Source: Bacteroidales bacterium UBA5349 (lineage in GTDB: Bacteria; Bacteroidota; Bacteroidia; Bacteroidales; Tenuifilaceae). Taken from it: a stretch of 64,000 nucleotides of DNA. This document shows, in pieces, positions 26,163-35,172 of the stretch. The position numbers and the translations under genes are program-made. Numbering within the stretch: the stretch's first letter is position 1; every line of letters begins with the position of its first letter. The notes beneath the pieces were generated by a model that was not told where the DNA came from, did no database searches, and worked only from the letters and a program-made list of their open reading frames with translations. Where the stretch lies: assembly GCA_002410065.1 (NCBI GenBank), contig DHQB01000028.1, forward strand, positions 75,963 to 139,962. The letters run 5' to 3'.

Positions 26163-26256
26163 TACTTTACTTTAATAAAAACTTTGAGTACGAAAATAAC
26201 AAATAAAGTTTATTTTGGTTCAGGAAGGATAAAAAATATTTTAAAATAATTTTCAG

Positions 26257-26658
26257 CTAAAGATTTTGCTCAAGGGCATAAACCAAATTCCATTTGCGCT
26301 TTCTTAGCTCAAACCTGTATTCTGCAGCAAAACCTGAGTTTTCTATCCACGATTTTTGAGTAAAAGTTTTCTCTCCCTTTATAAAATCTACCTCAAACCT
26401 TGTAGTGTCAACCTCAAAAACTGGGATTGTGAGTAGTGTCCAGTTCTCCTTACTCCATGGGCGTTCTCCAAAGCCATCAATAATCATCCCCTCAATTGGG
26501 AAATGAATACGCGATAGCTGGAAAGTTGAATCGGAATGAAATTGTGAATAGAATCTATTGAAATCCTCTTTAATAAAAGGATTGATGGTTGAGCATCCAA
26601 ATCCCAATGCTATTGTTACTAGTACAATAATAGCGAGTCTGTATTTTAGTTTTAGCAT
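26257..26658 (-). CDS. small lipoprotein of unknown function
   Basis: The 133-residue protein has a lipoprotein signal peptide with lipobox ALGFGC (Cys22) and a mature domain with FNRFYSQFHSDSTFQLSRI, resembling DUF4348-type Bacteroidota lipoproteins in which a small alpha-beta domain begins with a helix followed by a SRI-x-FP strand. It begins 12 bp after the glycosyltransferase stop, so they are probably co-transcribed. No enzymatic motif is apparent. Function unknown. Confidence 0.75.
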   Translation of the reverse strand: MLKLKYRLAIIVLVTIALGFGCSTINPFIKEDFNRFYSQFHSDSTFQLSRIHFPIEGMIIDGFGERPWSKENWTLLTIPVFEVDTTRFEVDFIKGEKTFTQKSWIENSGFAAEYRFELRKRKWNLVYALEQNL

Positions 26659-26670
26659 CGAAAGTTTTCG

Positions 26671-27801
26671 TTATTTAACGATATCATTTTCAGTTCTCTC
26701 AATTAGCTCAATGTACTTATTGGTAACCACATCCCAAGAGTATTGTTCAATTGCCCGAAGCTTAGCAGCGGAGCCTAAATTCTCCGTTTTGTTCCAACAA
26801 CTTTCAATTAGGTCAAGTAGTTGACTTTCGTTGTCAAAGTATAATCCTGTGTTGCTTAGTGTATAGTGGTTGAATACATTATTGTGGGCAACAATTCTGC
26901 ATCCACACGCCATAGCCTCGAGCAGTGAGGGGTTTGTGCCTCCAACCGTATGGCCATGAACGTATAGGTTTGCATAACTGCGTAGCGACAAAAGGGTGCT
27001 GCTATTGTATTCTCCTCCCCAAAATATAACATTCGGTAAATACGAGTAGTTCTTATAGACTTTTTTTGCATAACCGCTGCTAATCCCCCCAACAATAACA
27101 AGCGTTTTGCCAGCCGTAATAAATGATTTTATAATAAGTTCAATCTGGTTTTCGGGCTCAATGCGTGCTACTAACAATCCGTAATTGTTGGCCACAAGTC
27201 CTTTTGCAGCTAAGAGGCCAAATTCTGCTATCTCATTGGGAATACTAACCCCATAAGTTATTAGTTCAGTTTCTTTTCTGTACTTTTTTAAAATGTACTC
27301 TTCAATACCTTTATTGTCTGCAACAAGCGTTCCGCTCCAACCAATTGAAAGGTACTCAGTTATTCTGAGGAAAAGTTTTGCCACAAAGCTCCATTTGGCC
27401 CTTTTCCATTCAATACCATCAAGGTTAACGATTGTTTTTTTAAGGAAGGATTTTTTAAAGAAAGGGAAGAATAGTGCGGGTGTATGGCCACAACATATTA
27501 TTGTGTCAACATTAATTCTCTTTGCTTTTTTAAGCGATTGATAGCCATAAATAACTTTACGGATGGGATGAGGCAAAAACTTGTACACTTTTACTGGAAC
27601 TCTTTCTACGCCACGGTAATCATCTAAACTTATTAACTCTTGGGCAGGCTCCAGTACTAATGTATGATAGCCTTTATTTACCAATGAAATTGAAAGATGC
27701 TCTGCAAAATACTCAAATCCGCCATAGCTGTTTGGTATGCCTCTGGTACCAATTATTGCAATGGTTTTATCTAAATACCCTTTTTTTTCACTGTGTTTCA
27801 A
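26671..27801 (-). CDS. glycosyltransferase family 4 (DUF1972-type)
   Basis: The N-terminal TIAIIGTRGIPNSYGGFEYF is the DUF1972 signature of rhamnosyl- or glucosyl-type GT4 transferases, and the C-terminal half has the sugar-nucleotide site VHGHTVGGTNPSLLEAMACG. Candidate starts are TTG at 27801 (376 residues, 14-bp overlap with the kinase gene), ATG at 27849 or an ATG at 27891. I prefer 27801 because the family starts within a few residues of the glycine-rich strand. It transfers a sugar from a nucleotide donor, probably to a lipid-linked or surface polysaccharide. No polysaccharide cluster surrounds it; wzz and wzy-like genes are 15 kb away. Confidence 0.85.
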   Translation of the reverse strand: MKHSEKKGYLDKTIAIIGTRGIPNSYGGFEYFAEHLSISLVNKGYHTLVLEPAQELISLDDYRGVERVPVKVYKFLPHPIRKVIYGYQSLKKAKRINVDTIICCGHTPALFFPFFKKSFLKKTIVNLDGIEWKRAKWSFVAKLFLRITEYLSIGWSGTLVADNKGIEEYILKKYRKETELITYGVSIPNEIAEFGLLAAKGLVANNYGLLVARIEPENQIELIIKSFITAGKTLVIVGGISSGYAKKVYKNYSYLPNVIFWGGEYNSSTLLSLRSYANLYVHGHTVGGTNPSLLEAMACGCRIVAHNNVFNHYTLSNTGLYFDNESQLLDLIESCWNKTENLGSAAKLRAIEQYSWDVVTNKYIELIERTENDIVK

Positions 27802-29002
27802 TAGTATCGGTTTTAGGAACAGTGAAAGAGAAGGTGCTCCCTTTCCCATGAGTACTTTCAACCCCAATATTACCTCCATTAAGCTCAACAAACTCTTTGC
27901 AGAGTATTAGGCCAAGACCAGTTCCTTTTTCCTGTAAGGTGCCAATGGTTGTTGGTTTTGATTCAATAAGGAAAAGTTTTTCCAAATCCCCTTTTTCAAT
28001 TCCAATGCCATTATCGTTTATTGATATTCTCCAAAACTCACCATCATCATCAACACGTAATATAATTTTGCCATTGTTGGGCGTAAATTTAATTGCATTA
28101 GAAATTAGATTTCTAACAACAGTTGAAATTTGATTTATATCAATATATGCAGAGCATTCATTGCTGGCTATAAGCTGTAGTTCAATATCCTTGTTCTTAG
28201 CGTTACCTGCAAGTAATTCCAAACTTTCTTCAATTACCTGTTTAAGGTTAATGATGTTGGGGCGTACTGGCATTCTGCCAGTTTGCACCATCGACCACTG
28301 TAGTAAGTTCTCTAACAGGTTAAAGGTGTTGTTTGAGTATTGATATATTTGGTTGATAAAGTTTTTCAGGCTTTCCGAATCTAATGTTTCAAATTCACGG
28401 ATAAGCAGTTCGCTAAGTCCTAGTACCGTGCTAAATGGGTTTTTCAGATCATGAGCAATTATTGCAAAAAACTTGTCCTTTGTTGAATTTAGGGCTTCTA
28501 ATTCCTCCCTTTGCCTTTCAAGTTCTTTTTTTTGATTTTCTATTTTGATGTTTTTCTTGGTTAGTTCGGCTTCTAGCTTGTTGTAATCCCTCAAGCGAAC
28601 CACTAAGCCCTTAAGCATTGCTATTGATATCTCGTTACGCAAAGTTATTAGGTTGTAAAATGTCTTCTGATCTAAGCCCAGCAGTGATGTGTTTTCAAGG
28701 GCAGTAACAGATGTGCTTCGAGGAGTTGAGTCAACTAACGAGTATTCGCCAATGTATTGGTTCTGGCAGAACTCTGCAAAGGTATGGTCGCCATCATGAG
28801 CCTTTACTCTTCCCTCAACAATAATGTATAGTGTGCAATCCTTATCCCCTTTGTAAAATAATACAGAATTTTTGTCCAGCGTTTTTTTGATAAGTGCATC
28901 GGCAATATCATGCAACAGAATCTCGTCCAAGTCTTTGAATATTGGAATAGATTTTAAAGTTTTTATCCTACTATCAATTTCTGTCGCCGAATTTATATCC
29001 AT
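27788..29002 (-). CDS. cytoplasmic histidine kinase with N-terminal cNMP-binding domain
   Basis: The 404-residue protein has a Crp-type cyclic-nucleotide-binding domain (about residues 15-135, with VLFYKGDKDCTLYIIVEGRV and QYIGEYSLVDSTPRSTSVTA, the phosphate-binding cassette region), a coiled coil (140-175), HisKA with phospho-acceptor His near 184 (AIIAHDLKNPFS) and HATPase_c (NDNGIGIEKGD, EKGTGLGLILCKEF). No transmembrane segment is seen. It is the first gene of a minus-strand group with the glycosyltransferase and the lipoprotein. No response regulator is adjacent. A minus-strand TAAATTTG at 29031-29038 is a possible -7 box. Confidence 0.92.
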   Translation of the reverse strand: MDINSATEIDSRIKTLKSIPIFKDLDEILLHDIADALIKKTLDKNSVLFYKGDKDCTLYIIVEGRVKAHDGDHTFAEFCQNQYIGEYSLVDSTPRSTSVTALENTSLLGLDQKTFYNLITLRNEISIAMLKGLVVRLRDYNKLEAELTKKNIKIENQKKELERQREELEALNSTKDKFFAIIAHDLKNPFSTVLGLSELLIREFETLDSESLKNFINQIYQYSNNTFNLLENLLQWSMVQTGRMPVRPNIINLKQVIEESLELLAGNAKNKDIELQLIASNECSAYIDINQISTVVRNLISNAIKFTPNNGKIILRVDDDGEFWRISINDNGIGIEKGDLEKLFLIESKPTTIGTLQEKGTGLGLILCKEFVELNGGNIGVESTHGKGSTFSFTVPKTDTIETQ

Positions 29003-29159
29003 TTGTGTTATAAGTAAATAATTATGACCCCAAATTTAGTTTTTTTCGTTAACTAACCACTAAAACAGCATGGTCAATAGCAGAAAATTTAAAATTTCCG
29101 CTATTGATGTTTCCTTTTTTGTTATGTTTAAAGCTCCATAAGTTCGTAATACTTTTTTT

Positions 29160-31457
29160 ATGAAGATAAAGTTAAATCTTAGGCAAAAGATTACTCTCTC
29201 CGTTATTGGCACTGCTGTTTTGCTTTTTGCCTTTACTATTGGCTACTTTTCTATTTCAACCAAAAAAGGTTACTATAACAATGCCAAAGTTCTTAATATT
29301 GCCGTTACAAACCATTATGCTAAAGCCGTTGAAGGGTCGCTAAATGAGGATATGGCCCTTGTTCGTACCCTTTCAAGCGCTTTTCTTGAGAACACTCAAT
29401 TACCCTTTGATCAGTGGCGTGAGTTAATTATGGGAATGTACAAGCAGATTATGCTTGTAAACCCACATATCGATGCTATATGGGATAGTTGGGAACTTTC
29501 GTATCTCGATTCCAATTGGGACAAACCAACTGGGCGCTGGCTTCATATCTACTATCGTGAGGGGGGCAAGCTTGTGTCAAAGCGAGAGCTGCGAAGCCTT
29601 GATGGTGATTCTGAAGTTTATACTGCACTTAGGTCTGCCGGTAAGGAGACAATTATAGAACCCTATGCTTCAGTGTTGCAAACAAGTGGGCTAATGACAT
29701 CACTAACTTCTCCAATTTACATCAAGGGTAAATACATTGGACTTGTTAGTATCGACCTTTTTTTAGGTAATTTACAAACCCTAATTAATGAGATTAAACC
29801 ATTTGATGAGGCTGAGTCTTTTCTTATTTCCTCTAAGGGCACTTTTATTGCACACCCCGATACCGCTTTCTTAGCCAAGAACATTACGGATATTTACCCA
29901 ACCATTTCACAAAACCACAATATTGTTGAGATGGTAAAAAGGGGCAAATCCTTCAGTTTTACCGAAAAGGATAGAACCGGAGAGAAAAGGCTATACACCT
30001 TTTGCCCTGTTAAAGTTGGTCGCACACAAACACCTTGGTCACTTGCAATAGTTGTTCCCGAGAGGGTTATTCTAAGCCAAGCAAATCGATCGTACAACAT
30101 TGGAATTTTGGTTGGAGTAATAGGAATTATTGTTCTGATTACCATAATTATTCTTTTGGCTAATAATATTACAAAACCCATTAAGCAAATAACCAACCTG
30201 CTAATTGAGGTATCCAAAGGGAGAATCGATAAATCGATGAGACCAAATTTTAATTCAGAGGATGAGATTGCTGAAATGGGCCAAGCTCTTTCCAGTTCAA
30301 TTGATAGCTTGTTAGCTAAAACCGAATTTGCAAAAAGTATTGGACATGGGAAACTCGATGCCGAGTTGAAACTCTTGAGTGATGAGGATGTTTTGGGCCA
30401 ATCGCTACTCGAAATGCGCAGAAGCCTTCAAACTGCAAAAGAGGATGAAGATATTAGGAAGAAGGAAGACGATAAGAGGCGCTGGGTAAACGAAGGATTA
30501 GCCAAATTTGGAGATATTCTTCGTCAGAATAACGATAATCTATCAAAGCTTGGTGATGAGCTAATAAAAAATCTGGTTTGGTACTTAAAGGCTAGTTTGG
30601 GTGGAATTTTTGTTAAAAATGAAGAGAATACACCAGTAACCTACGATCTTTCCTCTGCATTTGCCTACGATCGGAAGCGTTATTTGCAGAAGAGTTTTGA
30701 ACTTGGCGAAGGGCTAATTGGCACTTGTGCTGCCGAGCGCGGGACCATTTACCTTAAAGAGATACCTCAGGATTATATTGAGGTTACTTCAGGGCTAGGA
30801 GATGCAAACCCCAATACTATTCTCATAATTCCTTTGGTTATTGAAACAGAAGTGCTTGGTGTTATTGAAATCGCCGCTTTCCAAGATTTTGATGATTTTG
30901 AAATAGAATTTGTTGAAAAGCTTGGTGGGAGCATTGCTTCAACCCTACGAACAGTTAGGGTGAACCAAAAAACAGCAGAACTCCTAGAACAATCTCAGCA
31001 ACAAGCAGAAGAGATGCTTGCTCAAGAAGAGGAGATGCGCCAAAACATGGAGGAGTTGCAGGCAACCCAAGAGGAAGCTGCACGCAAATCGTTTGAGATG
31101 CAAGGTTTAATAGATGCGTTAAATGCTTCATCATTTGTTGTGGAGTACGATATACACGGTAATATCATAAACATCAACGACGCTTACCTTGAATTGCTGG
31201 GAGTGAACAGAGAAACTGCTATTGGAAAGCATCACTCCGATAGTATTGTGATGACTGATGAGCAACGAATGCGCTATGAGCAGTTCTGGTCGAATTTACG
31301 AAAGGGTAAAATTCAGAAAGAAACCAATCTCGTGCGTATAGGAAGAAAGGATTTTACGTTTATTGAAACCTACACACCCATTAAAAACATAAACGAAGAG
31401 GTTTATAAGATATTAAAAGTAGCCGTTGAAATCTCTTCCGAAGCCCATAAAGATTAG
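29160..31457 (+). CDS. Cache-HAMP-GAF-PAS membrane sensor without output domain
   Basis: The 765-residue protein has a transmembrane helix at about 12-32, a periplasmic double-Cache domain (about 40-305, with IDAIWDSWELSYLDSNW and VSIDLFLGNLQTLI), a second transmembrane helix at 314-338, HAMP (NITKPIKQITNLL), a GAF domain (about 470-600), a Gln/Glu/Met-rich coiled coil (about 608-648, EEMRQNMEELQATQEE) and a PAS domain to the end. No histidine kinase, cyclase, EAL or methyl-accepting domain is present. It closely resembles the product of 57158-59920. It could dimerise with, or pass its signal to, separate output proteins. Confidence 0.9.
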   Translation: MKIKLNLRQKITLSVIGTAVLLFAFTIGYFSISTKKGYYNNAKVLNIAVTNHYAKAVEGSLNEDMALVRTLSSAFLENTQLPFDQWRELIMGMYKQIMLVNPHIDAIWDSWELSYLDSNWDKPTGRWLHIYYREGGKLVSKRELRSLDGDSEVYTALRSAGKETIIEPYASVLQTSGLMTSLTSPIYIKGKYIGLVSIDLFLGNLQTLINEIKPFDEAESFLISSKGTFIAHPDTAFLAKNITDIYPTISQNHNIVEMVKRGKSFSFTEKDRTGEKRLYTFCPVKVGRTQTPWSLAIVVPERVILSQANRSYNIGILVGVIGIIVLITIIILLANNITKPIKQITNLLIEVSKGRIDKSMRPNFNSEDEIAEMGQALSSSIDSLLAKTEFAKSIGHGKLDAELKLLSDEDVLGQSLLEMRRSLQTAKEDEDIRKKEDDKRRWVNEGLAKFGDILRQNNDNLSKLGDELIKNLVWYLKASLGGIFVKNEENTPVTYDLSSAFAYDRKRYLQKSFELGEGLIGTCAAERGTIYLKEIPQDYIEVTSGLGDANPNTILIIPLVIETEVLGVIEIAAFQDFDDFEIEFVEKLGGSIASTLRTVRVNQKTAELLEQSQQQAEEMLAQEEEMRQNMEELQATQEEAARKSFEMQGLIDALNASSFVVEYDIHGNIININDAYLELLGVNRETAIGKHHSDSIVMTDEQRMRYEQFWSNLRKGKIQKETNLVRIGRKDFTFIETYTPIKNINEEVYKILKVAVEISSEAHKD

Positions 31458-31464
31458 CCCTTTG

Positions 31465-32280
31465 CTAATATTTGATTGAAACGTAGAAACCGGCGTGCTT
31501 CCTGATGTTAATCGCATTTCCATCAGCAAAAAGGAGGTATTGCCCTTTTATACCGATTAACTCTCCGCTGATTTTTGGTTTTTTACTCAAATCAACCGAA
31601 TTTACCTTTATGGGAAACTTAGCAATAGGGTACTCAATTGAGTATTCATTATCCTCAGTAACGCTGTATTGCAGCGATTGCTTATTCAAAAACTCCAACG
31701 CTTTATGCTTTTCATCCAATAGTGGAATAACTTCATCGTTTTGGGTAAGCATTTTTCGCCAGTTGGTTTTATCTGCCAGAATATTTTTAAGCGCAATTTC
31801 AACTAAACCAGCATTATACCTGTTTGTGGTTACAGCAACTTTTATTGCTCTAACAGCTCCCTGATCGACCCATCGTGTTGGTATTTGACTGTAACGTGTA
31901 ACTCCAACCTTTAACCCACCCGAAAGTGCAAGATAAATATACTGATCAGCCAAACAGTGCTTTTTTGCATATTCCATATCGCGGGCTATTCCCTCATGTG
32001 CACGGCAGAGTTCTGGCCTTAAAACGCACTCCTCGGTTTGAGGAACCGAAATAAAGCACGGGTAACAATAGCCCTGTCCGTATGTTTTATTAATCGTTTT
32101 TCCACAAGCTATGCAATTAATCCTATCGTTAAAACTTATTTCAATGTCATGCCCAATGGCATTGTTAATGGCTTTATCAGAATCATCCTTGGCCAGATAG
32201 TAAACGGGTCTTATGGCCGTCTCTGTCCCGATGTTTTTAAATTGCATTTTGCTAAGGTTACCCTCAAAAAGTGTAAGCAT
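31465..32280 (-). CDS. DUF2797 family zinc-binding protein
   Basis: The 271-residue protein has a zinc-ribbon-like cysteine set (CIACGKTINKTYGQGYCYPC, residues about 57-76, plus EECVLRPELCRAHEG) and then YLALSGGLKVGVTRYSQIPTRWVDQGA, the GIY-YIG-like strand order of DUF2797. A role in nucleic-acid binding or cleavage is possible by fold similarity but is not established. It is convergent with the sensor gene (8-bp gap), and an internal ATG 11 codons in could be the true start. Confidence 0.85.
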   Translation of the reverse strand: MLTLFEGNLSKMQFKNIGTETAIRPVYYLAKDDSDKAINNAIGHDIEISFNDRINCIACGKTINKTYGQGYCYPCFISVPQTEECVLRPELCRAHEGIARDMEYAKKHCLADQYIYLALSGGLKVGVTRYSQIPTRWVDQGAVRAIKVAVTTNRYNAGLVEIALKNILADKTNWRKMLTQNDEVIPLLDEKHKALEFLNKQSLQYSVTEDNEYSIEYPIAKFPIKVNSVDLSKKPKISGELIGIKGQYLLFADGNAINIRKHAGFYVSIKY

Positions 32281-32407
32281 TTTTGTTTTAAAGGTATAGC
32301 ATTGTTATTTAATCTGCAATTTAAAGCCCTCTTGCTCTGTTGTATAAAATTTATATAGCAGAATATCAGTAGAATAGAAAATATTTCAAAAAAACACATA
32401 CTATGTA

Positions 32408-32438
32408 TTGCAAGGTAGTTAAATATAATATATATTTG
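32408..32438 (+). promoter_or_regulatory. Bacteroidota-type promoter of the PspC-PadR-PspC operon
   Basis: TTG at 32408-32410 is followed after 20 nt by TATATTTG (32431-32438), a good -33/-7 pair. It lies 34 bp before the ATG at 32472. Confidence 0.7.
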
Positions 32439-32471
32439 CAAAACTATAATACTATAAATCTCGGTATAGCT

Positions 32472-33041
32472 ATGAAAAAAACAGTTAATGTTAGCCTTGG
32501 GGGAATGGTGTTCTGCCTGGAGGAAGATGCTTTTCACAGATTAAACAGCTACCTAAAAGGGTTAGAGCAAAAGTTTATGCACAGTTCTGACATGCGTGAT
32601 ATAATGAACGACATTGAGGTTAGAATTGCTGAGCACTTTAAGGAAAAGGCACCCATGCCCGATATGGTAATAAGTATTCTTGAGGTTGAGCGTGTAATTG
32701 GAATAATGGGTAATCCATCAGATTATGGAGAGGATCGCTCAGAATCATCAACTCAACGACCCAATTTTACTAGAACGCACAGGCGGCTTTTCCGCGACCC
32801 AATGAATAGCGTTATTGGTGGCGTATCATCGGGGCTAGGCTATTATTGGAATATAGACCCAGTGTTAATCCGAATACTATTTGTAATACTTGTTCTTTTT
32901 GGTGGTGGTGGGGTGCTTATTTACGTTATTCTTTGGATAGTAATACCCCAAGCAAATACCGTAGCCGAAAGGCTTGAGATGACCGGTGATCCAGTTAATG
33001 CCAAGAACATTGGTAAATCGTTTGAAGAAAAAAGACAATAG
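32472..33041 (+). CDS. PspC-domain membrane protein (short)
   Basis: The first ATG of the frame with an ordinary N-terminus is at 32472 (189 residues). The first 90 residues form a soluble domain with MKKTVNVSLGGMVFCLEEDA, shared with the longer PspC protein downstream, followed by a PspC domain: RRLFRDPMNSVIGGVSSGLG, then YYWNIDPVLIRILFVILVLF and one or two hydrophobic helices. PspC proteins take part in envelope-stress sensing. The PadR gene start lies 25 bp downstream and the second PspC protein follows. Confidence 0.88.
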   Translation: MKKTVNVSLGGMVFCLEEDAFHRLNSYLKGLEQKFMHSSDMRDIMNDIEVRIAEHFKEKAPMPDMVISILEVERVIGIMGNPSDYGEDRSESSTQRPNFTRTHRRLFRDPMNSVIGGVSSGLGYYWNIDPVLIRILFVILVLFGGGGVLIYVILWIVIPQANTVAERLEMTGDPVNAKNIGKSFEEKRQ

Positions 33042-33066
33042 TTATTTTATACCTAACTTTTATGCT

Positions 33067-33396
33067 ATGAATGTTGAAAATGCAAATGCGCAAATGCGCA
33101 AAGGGGTATTAGAACTATGTATCCTTTCAATCCTGTCACGTGGCGATGCCTATACAACCGATTTAATAAATAAGCTTAAAGAGGATCAGATGATAGTTGT
33201 TGAGGGTACGTTGTACCCATTGCTCACCCGTCAGAAAAATGCTGGATTGCTTAGCTACAGATGGGAAGAATCCCCTCAAGGTCCTCCGCGAAAATACTAT
33301 TCGCTTACCCCTAAAGGAAAAGATTATTTGTCGGAGTTAGAGCAAGGGTGGGACAATCTAGTTGATAAAGTTAATTCAATTCGTAGTCAATCTTAA
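33067..33396 (+). CDS. PadR-family transcriptional regulator
   Basis: The 109-residue protein starting MNVENANAQMRKGVLELCIL matches short PadR regulators; the longer frame to 32986 would overlap the upstream gene and adds unrelated residues. It has a winged helix-turn-helix (AQMRKGVLELCILSILSRGD through VEGTLYPLLTRQKNAGLLSY, with the PRKYYSLTPKG wing). It is co-transcribed with two PspC genes, so it likely represses that operon until an envelope signal appears. It lacks a long C-terminal dimerisation helix, as in PadR subfamily 2. Confidence 0.9.
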   Translation: MNVENANAQMRKGVLELCILSILSRGDAYTTDLINKLKEDQMIVVEGTLYPLLTRQKNAGLLSYRWEESPQGPPRKYYSLTPKGKDYLSELEQGWDNLVDKVNSIRSQS

Positions 33397-33408
33397 TAGA
33401 CAAAACGC

Positions 33409-34989
33409 ATGAAGAAATCAATTAAAATAAGTTTAGGTGGTTTGGCGTTTAATATCGAAGAGGATGCTTATGCCATTCTTGAAGAGTATATTGAGTCGCT
33501 AAGAAAGCACTTGGGCAATACTCCTGAAGCAAAAGAGATTGTTGGCGATTTAGAGGAAAGAGCCTCGGAACTATTTACCGATTTGCTAAAAGGGACCCAA
33601 ATCATTACCATTGATATGGTAAAAAGTGTTATTGAAACGCTTGGAAGACCAGAGCAGATTGCCGATGAGGGTGACGATAATGGGGAGAGTGCAAATAGTA
33701 GCGATGAGCCAAAAAACACAACAAGACGAAGGCTTTACCGTGATGGCGAGAATGCCATCATTGCAGGAGTTGCGTCGGGACTTGGAAACTATTTCAATAT
33801 CGATCCTTTGGTGTTTAGAATACTTTTTGCTGCTCTGTTATTTGCCAACGGGTTAGGCTTAATTATTTATATCATTTTGTGGATTGCTGTTCCCACTGCT
33901 GAAACCACCAGACAACGGATGGAGATGAGAGGAGAAAACATCAATTTTTCAAACCTTGAAAAGAATGTAAGAGAAGAACTAAATCAAGTAAAGCAGAATA
34001 TGGAAAAAAAGAATGTATCGGGGTTTTTCCAAAAACTTTTTAACGCATTGGGGCAAGTTTTCTTTGCTATTTTTAGAGTGCTCTGGGTTATTGCTAAAGT
34101 TTTTGTTGTAATATTTGCTGTATTGTTTATTAGCCTTGGAGTAATTGGCTTACTTTTTACAACCCTATCAATTTTCTTTGGCAGCCTAATTGTCTCCCTA
34201 TTCCCATCTCTTGCTGGTTTAACGCTAGCTGAACTTATTGGCACCACATTCGATTTGGGCTCAACACTATGGGTAGTCATCCCAGTTTTCTTTGTGCTTA
34301 TTATCCCCCTGTTAGCATTGATTTTCCTAGGCCTTAGGATGGTTTTTAGATTTAAAATACGCGATACCGTAGTATTTGTAGCGGCAGCTACAACATGGAT
34401 AGTTGCTGTTACCATTTTGGCTTTTGTCCTGTTTTTTCAGGCCAGGAGTTTTTCAATACGCGAAACGGTTAAGGATAAAACTGAGTTGGTTTTGCTAGGT
34501 TCGCAAACCAGTACCATAAGGCTTATTGCAAACACTAATCTTATTGAGGGTACCGATAATTCACAAAGGCTTTTTAGCTTCGATGAGTATACAGTAGCCT
34601 ATACTGGCGGAAGAGCAACATTAGTGGGCAAACCAAGTTTCTTTATTGGCAAGAGCACAAGTGAAAATTTCGAGTTGTTGGTTCTCAAAAGATCACGGGG
34701 TGTAACTAGTCAGCTTGCACGTATGAGTGCCAATGGTATAAGTTTATTATTTGAATTAAAGGATAATGTTTTAATGGTAGATCCCTTTTTTACCTTGAAA
34801 CAAGGTGAGAAATGGCGAGCGCAGGATGTTGAGGTGACTCTACTTGTTCCCGAGGGCAAACAGGTTTATGTAGACAGGAGTATGGAACCTTTTTTAAGTA
34901 CCGATCAGGAGTATTGCATGTGTTGGCCCGACGAGTTAGTTGGTCGAATTTGGAAGATGAGAGGCAATAGGCTAGTTGAGATAGAGTAA
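33409..34989 (+). CDS. large PspC-domain membrane protein
   Basis: The 526-residue protein opens like the short PspC gene (MKKSIKISLGGLAFNIEEDA), has a PspC segment near residues 105-170 (RRLYRDGENAIIAGVASGLG), then about five further transmembrane helices (roughly residues 205-345) and a C-terminal extracytoplasmic beta-rich domain (about 350-526) ending with lipid- or sugar-facing strands such as VEVTLLVPEGKQVYVD. The last part resembles DUF4098/adhesin-like beta domains. It starts 12 bp after the PadR stop, closing the operon. Confidence 0.88.
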   Translation: MKKSIKISLGGLAFNIEEDAYAILEEYIESLRKHLGNTPEAKEIVGDLEERASELFTDLLKGTQIITIDMVKSVIETLGRPEQIADEGDDNGESANSSDEPKNTTRRRLYRDGENAIIAGVASGLGNYFNIDPLVFRILFAALLFANGLGLIIYIILWIAVPTAETTRQRMEMRGENINFSNLEKNVREELNQVKQNMEKKNVSGFFQKLFNALGQVFFAIFRVLWVIAKVFVVIFAVLFISLGVIGLLFTTLSIFFGSLIVSLFPSLAGLTLAELIGTTFDLGSTLWVVIPVFFVLIIPLLALIFLGLRMVFRFKIRDTVVFVAAATTWIVAVTILAFVLFFQARSFSIRETVKDKTELVLLGSQTSTIRLIANTNLIEGTDNSQRLFSFDEYTVAYTGGRATLVGKPSFFIGKSTSENFELLVLKRSRGVTSQLARMSANGISLLFELKDNVLMVDPFFTLKQGEKWRAQDVEVTLLVPEGKQVYVDRSMEPFLSTDQEYCMCWPDELVGRIWKMRGNRLVEIE

Positions 34990-35004
34990 ATATTTTTGAA
35001 AAGT

Positions 35005-35035
35005 TTTGCCACTCACAAAAAAGCTTTTATCTTTG
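35005..35035 (+). promoter_or_regulatory. Bacteroidota-type promoter of tRNA-Gln
   Basis: TTTG (35005-35008) is followed after 19 nt by TATCTTTG (35028-35035), a near-perfect -33/-7 pair, about 30 bp before the tRNA. Confidence 0.8.
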
Positions 35036-35065
35036 CCTCGCTTTTGAAAAAAGGCAAATCAGGAT

Positions 35066-35136
35066 TGACCTATGGTGTAATGGTAGCACAGCAGATTTTG
35101 GTTCTGTCGGTCAAGGTTCGAATCCTTGTAGGTCAA
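35066..35136 (+). tRNA. tRNA-Gln (anticodon TTG)
   Basis: A cloverleaf folds with acceptor TGACCTA/TAGGTCA, anticodon stem GCAGA/TCTGT around loop TTTTGGT giving anticodon TTG, and T-arm GTTCGAATC. The discriminator is A and CCA follows directly (35137-35139), so CCA is encoded here, unlike in tRNA-Arg. Confidence 0.95.
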
Positions 35137-35140
35137 CCAT

Positions 35141-35172
35141 AAAGCCCTTGAATTATTTTCAAGGGCTTTTTT
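35141..35172 (+). terminator. intrinsic terminator of tRNA-Gln
   Basis: AAAGCCCTTGAA and TTCAAGGGCTTT form a 12-bp stem with a 5-nt loop, followed by a T-run (35167-35172). It ends the tRNA transcript. The following 270 bp up to the TolC gene hold no recognised feature other than a weak -7-like TATCTTCG at 35405-35412. Confidence 0.85.

Noticed and set aside
26163..26256. TetR operator upstream of the efflux operon
   Set aside because: Half-sites ACTTTA/TAAAGT recur but no single well-spaced palindrome stands out, so I did not list it as a feature.
33984..34415. 143-codon minus-strand frame inside the large PspC gene
   Set aside because: It is a low-complexity shadow of the transmembrane region and has no family match.
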